Positions 6,028-10,608 of a stretch of 10,608 nucleotides of DNA are shown here, in pieces. Position 1 is the first letter of the stretch, and every line of letters begins with the position of its first letter. A program made the position numbers and the translations under genes. The stretch is from contig CALPYQ020000025.1 of NCBI GenBank assembly GCA_943327965.2, forward strand, positions 1 to 10,608, read 5' to 3'. The notes under the pieces were generated by a model, which worked only from the letters and a program-made list of their open reading frames with translations, was not told the origin of the DNA and ran no database searches. Source of the DNA: Singulisphaera sp. GP187. Its GTDB lineage: Bacteria; Pseudomonadota; Gammaproteobacteria; Burkholderiales; Burkholderiaceae_C.

Positions 6028-7182
6028 TCAGGTCTGGACCAAGCGCTTGGCTTTGGCGATGGACATCAAAATACCCAAGCCCAGACCCAAGGTCACCATG
6101 GCCGTGCCGCCATAGCTGATAAATGGCAGCGGCACACCGACCACTGGCAAGATGCCGCTGACCATGCCCATGTTGACAAAGGCATAGGTAAAGAAAATCA
6201 TGCTAATGCTACCGGCCAACAGGCGTGTAAAGAGGGTGGGTGCCTCTCGGGCAATGACCAAACCTCTGAAGACCAAGAAGAAAAAGCCAGCTATCAGTAG
6301 CAGGGTGCCGGCCAAACCAAATTCTTCTGAAAAAGCCGCAAAAATAAAGTCTGTTGTTCTTTCGGGGATGAATTCCAAATGGGTCTGCGTACCCTGCATG
6401 AAGCCTTTACCCCAGAAACCGCCAGAACCAATGGCAATCATGCCTTGAATGATGTGAAAGCCTTTGCCCAAAGGATCGCGGGCAGGGTCGAGCAAAGTAC
6501 AAACCCGTTGGCGCTGGTACTCGTGCAAGACCTTCCAATCCATGCCATCCACACAGAGTTTGGGCTCAAAAATGACCAGCAAGACGATGCCAACCAAGCC
6601 CAAAATGACAGGCGGCAAGATCAAGCGCCAACTCAAACCTGCAAAAAATAAAACGGCAAGGCCGGTGCTCAAGACAAGCAAGGCGGTTCCCAGGTCAGGC
6701 TGGCGCATGATGAGCCCCACGGGCACCAAGAGCAGCAGGCTGGCCACCCCAAAATCGAGGGGCCGCAATTGGCCTTCTCTTTTTTGAAACCACCAAGCCA
6801 GCATCAAGGGCATGGCTATTTTTAAAATTTCACTGGGCTGAATGACCACCCCCACATTGAGCCAACGGCGTGCACCTTTTTTGGTAATGCCAAAAATGGC
6901 CACCGCAATGAGCAACAAGACCCCTACGGTATAGATGGGGACCGCCAGGGTCATCAGCCTTTGGGGGGGAATTTGCGCCACGCCAAACATGATGACCCCC
7001 GCAATCAGCATGTTGCGGCCATGGTCAATAAAGCGGGTGCCATGGTCGTATCCTGACGAGTACATGATGAGCAATCCGGCGCAGGCCAGCATAAAAATCG
7101 CAAAAGCCAAAGGGCCATCAAAGCCTTCAAACAAACGAAGGACTCGAGATGACAAACTGGGTGTTTCGATCACGCGCGGCAT
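6028..7182 (-). CDS. rodA: Rod shape-determining protein RodA (SEDS peptidoglycan glycosyltransferase)
   Basis: RodA is a polytopic inner-membrane SEDS protein that polymerises lipid II into glycan strands for side-wall growth, working with PBP2 (MrdA) in the elongasome. The 384-aa protein has about ten hydrophobic segments. SEDS landmarks include KGARRWLNVGVVIQPSE (102-118), MRQPDLGTA (159-167), GKGFHIIQGMIAIGSGGFWG (239-258), PERTTDFIFAAFSEEFG (273-289) and PLPFISYGGTAM (near 351-362). Asp278 of PERTTDF is, from memory of E. coli RodA, the residue essential for polymerase activity. The long periplasmic loop (about 205-275) contains VDGMDWKVLHEYQRQR, closer to RodA than FtsW. The start is the ATG at 7182; no Shine-Dalgarno sequence is seen, but GATAAT is 6 nt upstream. 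tldD follows. The mrdA/mreBCD genes that often accompany rodA are not adjacent here. Confidence 0.95.
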   Translation of the reverse strand: MPRVIETPSLSSRVLRLFEGFDGPLAFAIFMLACAGLLIMYSSGYDHGTRFIDHGRNMLIAGVIMFGVAQIPPQRLMTLAVPIYTVGVLLLIAVAIFGITKKGARRWLNVGVVIQPSEILKIAMPLMLAWWFQKREGQLRPLDFGVASLLLLVPVGLIMRQPDLGTALLVLSTGLAVLFFAGLSWRLILPPVILGLVGIVLLVIFEPKLCVDGMDWKVLHEYQRQRVCTLLDPARDPLGKGFHIIQGMIAIGSGGFWGKGFMQGTQTHLEFIPERTTDFIFAAFSEEFGLAGTLLLIAGFFFLVFRGLVIAREAPTLFTRLLAGSISMIFFTYAFVNMGMVSGILPVVGVPLPFISYGGTAMVTLGLGLGILMSIAKAKRLVQT

Positions 7183-7188
7183 GGCTTG

Positions 7189-7194
7189 ATTATC
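7189..7194 (-). promoter_or_regulatory. Candidate -10 box (GATAAT) for rodA
   Basis: GATAAT matches TATAAT at five of six positions and is followed by CAAGCC and then the rodA ATG. There is no well-placed Shine-Dalgarno sequence: GGA ends too far from the ATG. No -35 is evident. It is one of five boxes in the window with this exact six-base spacing. Confidence 0.42.
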
Positions 7195-7266
7195 CGTCCC
7201 TTCCTAGTGTCGGTTTCTGAATTTCTGCATTTCCCACACGCCTTCAACGTAGATGCCGCCTCATGG

Positions 7267-7272
7267 GACAAT
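7267..7272 (+). promoter_or_regulatory. Candidate -10 box (GACAAT) for the RNase gene
   Basis: GACAAT matches TATAAT at four of six positions and is followed by CTGGGC and then the ATG at 7279. There is no Shine-Dalgarno sequence. It lies in the 96-bp gap between the divergent rodA and RNase starts. On its own it is weak; its support comes from the same spacing at other genes here. Confidence 0.33.
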
Positions 7273-7278
7273 CTGGGC

Positions 7279-9360
7279 ATGTATTTATTGTTTGAAGAAG
7301 CTGGCAAATTTTTAGCCGGACGCGTCCTGTCCGAGGGTGAAGCCTCGGTTCAGGTGGAATTGGACAGCGGCAAAAGAGTCAAAGTCAAAGGTGCCAATGT
7401 GCTTTTGAAATTTGACAAGCCTAGCCCTGCCCAGCTGTTGGCCGAGGCTGGCGTGATCAGCCAAAGCATTGAGCTCGATTTGGCGTGGGAATTTGCACCC
7501 GAAACTGAATTTGGATTTGCCGATGTCGCACGCGAATACTTCAGTGCCGATGCCAATACCATCCAGCAAGTGGCTGCGCTCATCCGGCTTTATGAGGCGC
7601 CCCACTATTTCAGACGCGCAGGAAAAGGTCGCTTCAAAAAGGCCTCCGCCGAGACGGTTCAATTGGCCTTGGCAGGCATTGAAAAGAAAAAGCAAATCTT
7701 GGCCCAAATAGAAAGCTGGTCTCAGACGCTGATGGCTGGCGAATGCCCCGCACCCATCAAAGATCAGCTGTACAAAATTTTATTCCGGCCCGACAAAAAT
7801 GCGCCTGAATACAAAGCGGTGGTTGAAGCCAGTCGCAGTAGCCAAACTGCGCCGCTTACGCTTTTGCAAAATGCCGGCGCTATTGCCAGTGCCTACGATT
7901 TCCATTGGCAACGTTTCTTGTTCGACAATTTTCCGAAGGGCACTGGCTTTCCTAAATTGGACGCACCCAAAATTCGCGACGAATTGCCCTTGGCCAATGT
8001 ACAGGCCTACTCGATCGACGATTCGCAAACCACAGAAATTGACGATGCCCTGTCTTTGCAAGGACTTGGCTCAGGCACCGTGGTAGTGGGCATTCACATT
8101 GCAGCGCCAGGTTTGGCCATTGAACCCAACAGCGCCATCGATCAATTGGGTCGCAATCGCTTGTCCACGGTGTACATGCCCGGCTACAAAATCACCATGT
8201 TGCCCGATGATGTGGTCCAACAATACACTTTGGCGGAAGGACAAGCTTGCCCTGCCGTCTCGCTGTATGTCACTTTCGATGAAGCCACGCTCAGCATTCA
8301 ACACAGCGAAACCAAACTAGAACGCGTGCCCATTGCCGCCAACTTACGGCACGATCAACTCGACACTTGGGTAACCCCAGATTGGCTGGAAGACAGTTCA
8401 CCTGCGCCCCGAAGTGGCGAGCCTCAGTTGCCCATCTCACACCCAAGCTTGGCATTTTTCTGGCGCCTGGCGCAGCATCTCAAAGCGGGCCGAGAGGTGG
8501 TTCGCGGCAAGCCTGAAAACTTCAATCGGCCCGACTACAACTTCCGCTTGGTCCGTGAAAGCAATGACGCGGCGCCGACAGGCAGTGAGTCCGTTCAAAT
8601 TAGCGTCCGTCAACGAGGTGCACCGCTCGACCTGATCGTTGCGGAGGCCATGATCTTGGCCAACAGCACTTGGGGACAGTGGCTGGCCAGTTTGGGGGTG
8701 CCTGCCATTTACAGAAGCCAAGCCAGCATGGCGCCAGGCGTCAAAGTTCGCATGGGCACCAAAGCTTTGCCACATGCCGGCATTGGTGTTCCCGCCTATG
8801 CATGGAGCACATCACCGCTCAGGCGCTACACCGATTTGGTCAATCAATGGCAAATCATTGCCTGCACCAAGCATGGTGCAACTGCGGCATTGGCTGCGCC
8901 CTTCAAACCCAAAGATGCGCAAATGTTTGCCATCATCAGCGCCTTTGATGCGGCCTACACGGCTTACAACAGTTACCAATCGGGCATGGAACGCTTTTGG
9001 ACGTTGCAATATTTGAAGCAAGAAAACATCAGCGAAGTGTTGGCCAGTTTGGTCAAGGAAATGACGGGCGGCAGTTGGCTAGTGCGTGCAGATGAATTGC
9101 CGCTGATGTTCAATGTGATGGGCGCATCCGGCATGCAACGTGGCGACAAAGTGCGTGTTCAATTGGGCAACATCGATGCCATGGCACTCGATGTCAACGG
9201 CACTGTGATCGAAAAAATAGACAACGACCGCACGTCGGCAGAATTCAATCCAGACAATTTGGAAGACAACTTGGACGAGCTTGAAGAGGCCGCCACAGGC
9301 CCTATTGCATTGGCCATGAATGTCGACGAAGCACCCCCAGACGAGCCCTCCTCACTTTGA
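7279..9360 (+). CDS. RNB-domain exoribonuclease (RNase II/VacB family)
   Basis: The product is a processive 3'-to-5' exoribonuclease of the RNase II/R superfamily acting on mRNA or structured RNA in the cytoplasm. It has 693 aa from the ATG at 7279. N-terminal RNA-binding regions span about 1-230. The RNB catalytic core includes YSIDDSQTTEIDDALS (244-259), RNRLSTVYMPGYKITMLPDD (292-311) and TSPLRRYTDLVNQWQ (511-525). An S1-like beta-rich segment follows near 585-640, then an acidic tail. Metal-binding acids are Asp247, Asp255 and Asp256; the position that is Asp in E. coli RNase II (Asp207) is Glu253. The start is uncertain: a TTG at 7186 would add 31 residues that do not look like family sequence. 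The TonB-like gene overlaps the stop by one base. It could be named rnb-like; RNase R is less likely given the missing basic C-terminal tail. Confidence 0.92.
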   Translation: MYLLFEEAGKFLAGRVLSEGEASVQVELDSGKRVKVKGANVLLKFDKPSPAQLLAEAGVISQSIELDLAWEFAPETEFGFADVAREYFSADANTIQQVAALIRLYEAPHYFRRAGKGRFKKASAETVQLALAGIEKKKQILAQIESWSQTLMAGECPAPIKDQLYKILFRPDKNAPEYKAVVEASRSSQTAPLTLLQNAGAIASAYDFHWQRFLFDNFPKGTGFPKLDAPKIRDELPLANVQAYSIDDSQTTEIDDALSLQGLGSGTVVVGIHIAAPGLAIEPNSAIDQLGRNRLSTVYMPGYKITMLPDDVVQQYTLAEGQACPAVSLYVTFDEATLSIQHSETKLERVPIAANLRHDQLDTWVTPDWLEDSSPAPRSGEPQLPISHPSLAFFWRLAQHLKAGREVVRGKPENFNRPDYNFRLVRESNDAAPTGSESVQISVRQRGAPLDLIVAEAMILANSTWGQWLASLGVPAIYRSQASMAPGVKVRMGTKALPHAGIGVPAYAWSTSPLRRYTDLVNQWQIIACTKHGATAALAAPFKPKDAQMFAIISAFDAAYTAYNSYQSGMERFWTLQYLKQENISEVLASLVKEMTGGSWLVRADELPLMFNVMGASGMQRGDKVRVQLGNIDAMALDVNGTVIEKIDNDRTSAEFNPDNLEDNLDELEEAATGPIALAMNVDEAPPDEPSSL

Positions 9361-10259
9361 TGCCCCATCCGCATGCGCCTCTGTCGATGCAGTCTGACTC
9401 ACATCGAAATTTGATGTGGGCTCTGGGTATTTCTGTCCTGCTTCATGCTGTTTTTTTAACCGTCAAATGGATTTCGCCCAGCAGCATTGACCGAATTTTT
9501 CAAAGCAACTCTTTGGAAGTGGTGTTGGTCAATTCCAGGAGCAGCCAAGCCCCTGACAAGCCACAAGCCTTAGCGCAAGTGAACTTAGCAGGTGGCGGAC
9601 AAGTTTCAGGCACTCAATTGCAAACTTCACCATTGAGCGCATCTGCGCAAATTCAAAATGGCGAGGACTTAGAACACGTTGAAAAGAGAATTGAAGCCCT
9701 CAAGACAGAACAAGTCCGGCTGATTCAACAATTGAAACGGCAATTGTTTGAATTGAGCAGTCAACCCCACAGCCCTTCCCAAGGCTCAGCTGAATCTGAG
9801 TCATTGATTGAGCGTCAAAAACAATTGTCCAACCAATTGGCGCAAATTGAAAAGCAGTCACAAGCCTTGCAAGGCGGCACCAAAAAACGTTACATCGGCC
9901 CTTCAACACAAGAGACCCTCTTTGCGCGCTACTATGACAAGATGCGCAGAACCATTGAAGTGACTGGCACTGAAAACTTTCCGCAATCGGGGGGTGAAAA
10001 ACTCTATGGCAGCCTGACCATGGTCATCACCTTGAATGCCAGTGGCAAGGTCATTCAAACTGAAATTGCCAAAGGTTCTGGGCGCGCAGTTCTAGACCAA
10101 CGTGCCATCGCCATCGTGCAAGGGGCATCACCTTTTGATAACTTTACCCCCGAGATGAAGCGCCAAGCAGACCAACTTGTCGTGGTCACGCGGTTTAATT
10201 TTGCCCGCGACGAAACACTCGAAACACGCATGCTTGCCCCAAGCTCTAGTGCACCATGA
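9360..10259 (+). CDS. TonB C-terminal-domain protein (energy transducer-like)
   Basis: The product is an inner-membrane-anchored periplasmic protein of the TonB family, which transmits proton-motive force to outer-membrane transporters when paired with ExbB/ExbD. The 299-aa protein has a short cytoplasmic N-terminus and one membrane segment (about 17-37) that includes a His (LLHAVF), as in TonB. A Gln/Glu-rich predicted coiled coil follows (about 103-165). The TonB C-terminal domain (about 180-285) contains YDKMRRTIEVTGTENFP, KLYGSLTMVITLNASGKVIQ and ARDETLETR. A proline-rich spanning region, usual in TonB, is replaced by the coiled coil. The ATG at 9360 overlaps the RNase stop (TGATG), and the gene's own stop overlaps the mtgA start (ATGA). 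No exbB/exbD is in the window, so a true energising role is unproven. Confidence 0.85.
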   Translation: MPHPHAPLSMQSDSHRNLMWALGISVLLHAVFLTVKWISPSSIDRIFQSNSLEVVLVNSRSSQAPDKPQALAQVNLAGGGQVSGTQLQTSPLSASAQIQNGEDLEHVEKRIEALKTEQVRLIQQLKRQLFELSSQPHSPSQGSAESESLIERQKQLSNQLAQIEKQSQALQGGTKKRYIGPSTQETLFARYYDKMRRTIEVTGTENFPQSGGEKLYGSLTMVITLNASGKVIQTEIAKGSGRAVLDQRAIAIVQGASPFDNFTPEMKRQADQLVVVTRFNFARDETLETRMLAPSSSAP

Positions 10260-10608
10260 AACAGGTTTTAAAAGCAATTCGCGAGTGGCTTCAATTGGTT
10301 TTGGTGGCCTTGGTATTGCTGCAAGTATTTTTCATTGGCAGGGTTGCATGGATGGCGGTGTCAGACCCAGCTTCAACGGCTTTTGAGCGTTCACAAGCGT
10401 GGCAAATTTTGTCTCAAAAGGGTCATTTGAAATGGCGGCAAGATTGGCGCCCAAGCGACCAAATTTCTGTCAATTTAAAACGTACCGTGTTGGCCTCTGA
10501 AGACAGTGGCTTTACGCAACACAAGGGCGTGTGGTGGGAGTCTATTGAAAAGGCATGGCGAAAAAATGCCAGCGCTCAAGCCAAGCTAGAAGCCCAAGCT
10601 GCCAAAGC
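10256..10608 (+). CDS. mtgA: Monofunctional biosynthetic peptidoglycan transglycosylase (partial, C-terminus off window)
   Basis: MtgA is a membrane-anchored family GT51 enzyme that polymerises lipid II into glycan chains without a transpeptidase domain. The visible 117 residues hold an N-terminal membrane anchor (about 11-33) and the start of the GT51 domain: LKRTVLASEDSGFTQHKGVWWESIEKA (residues 74-100, given here in part as key motif EDSGFTQHKG, 82-91). Glu82 is the catalytic base expected from the family. The window ends at a Lys/Ala/Gln-rich segment (AKLEAQAAK) just before the expected G-S-T-I-x-Q-Q motif. The ATG at 10256 overlaps the TonB-like stop by four bases (ATGA), so it is the third gene of a tightly coupled plus-strand operon. 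Confidence 0.9.
   Translation, partial: MKQVLKAIREWLQLVLVALVLLQVFFIGRVAWMAVSDPASTAFERSQAWQILSQKGHLKWRQDWRPSDQISVNLKRTVLASEDSGFTQHKGVWWESIEKAWRKNASAQAKLEAQAAK

Noticed and set aside
7186..7278. TTG at 7186 as the RNase start (31 extra residues)
   Set aside because: The extension is rich in Phe, His and Pro without family character, and it would begin only four bases from the divergent rodA ATG. The ATG at 7279 is more plausible.
1..10608. Mobile elements, CRISPR arrays, tRNA or rRNA genes, toxin-antitoxin or defence genes
   Set aside because: I read both strands and found no terminal inverted repeats, spaced direct-repeat arrays, tRNA cloverleaf or related protein families; the window is composed of core housekeeping genes.

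Overview
This window looks like a chromosomal core-gene region from a betaproteobacterium, most probably Burkholderiales/Comamonadaceae (Limnohabitans-, Rhodoferax- or Polaromonas-like). The assignment is an inference from the protein families and their order: accB, a TlpA-like protein, mpl, a class I DAHP synthase, tldD, rodA, an RNase II-type nuclease, a TonB-like protein and mtgA. It also fits the moderate GC content. I see no mobile element, tRNA, rRNA or CRISPR array.

Layout, left to right. (1) Minus strand, 1-1714: a conserved hypothetical protein with a degenerate nucleotidyltransferase-like motif overlaps a membrane-anchored TlpA-type thioredoxin. After a 147-bp gap comes accB, cut by the window edge just after its biotinyl-lysine. 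(2) Plus strand, 1746-3137: mpl (murein tripeptide recycling), divergent from the hypothetical gene. It converges on (3) a minus-strand DAHP synthase gene (aroG, 3139-4263) with one base between the two stop codons. (4) The 232-bp gap upstream of aroG holds what I read as a complete ribosome-mediated attenuator: a 24-codon Phe-rich leader peptide, three mutually exclusive hairpins and an intrinsic terminator. (5) Minus strand: rodA then tldD. (6) Plus strand: an RNase II/R-family exonuclease gene, a TonB-like gene and mtgA (truncated by the window end), joined by 1- and 4-nt overlaps.

The genes serve cell-envelope growth and recycling (mpl, rodA, mtgA, TonB-like), fatty-acid synthesis (accB), aromatic amino-acid synthesis (aroG) and housekeeping proteolysis, redox and RNA turnover (tldD, TlpA-like, RNase).

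Two observations stand out. First, the Phe-rich attenuator in front of the DAHP synthase gene. Second, five genes that lack a Shine-Dalgarno sequence all carry a -10-like hexamer of the form nAnAAT exactly six bases before an ATG, which suggests leaderless mRNAs. The two genes with good Shine-Dalgarno sequences (accB, aroG) do not have it.
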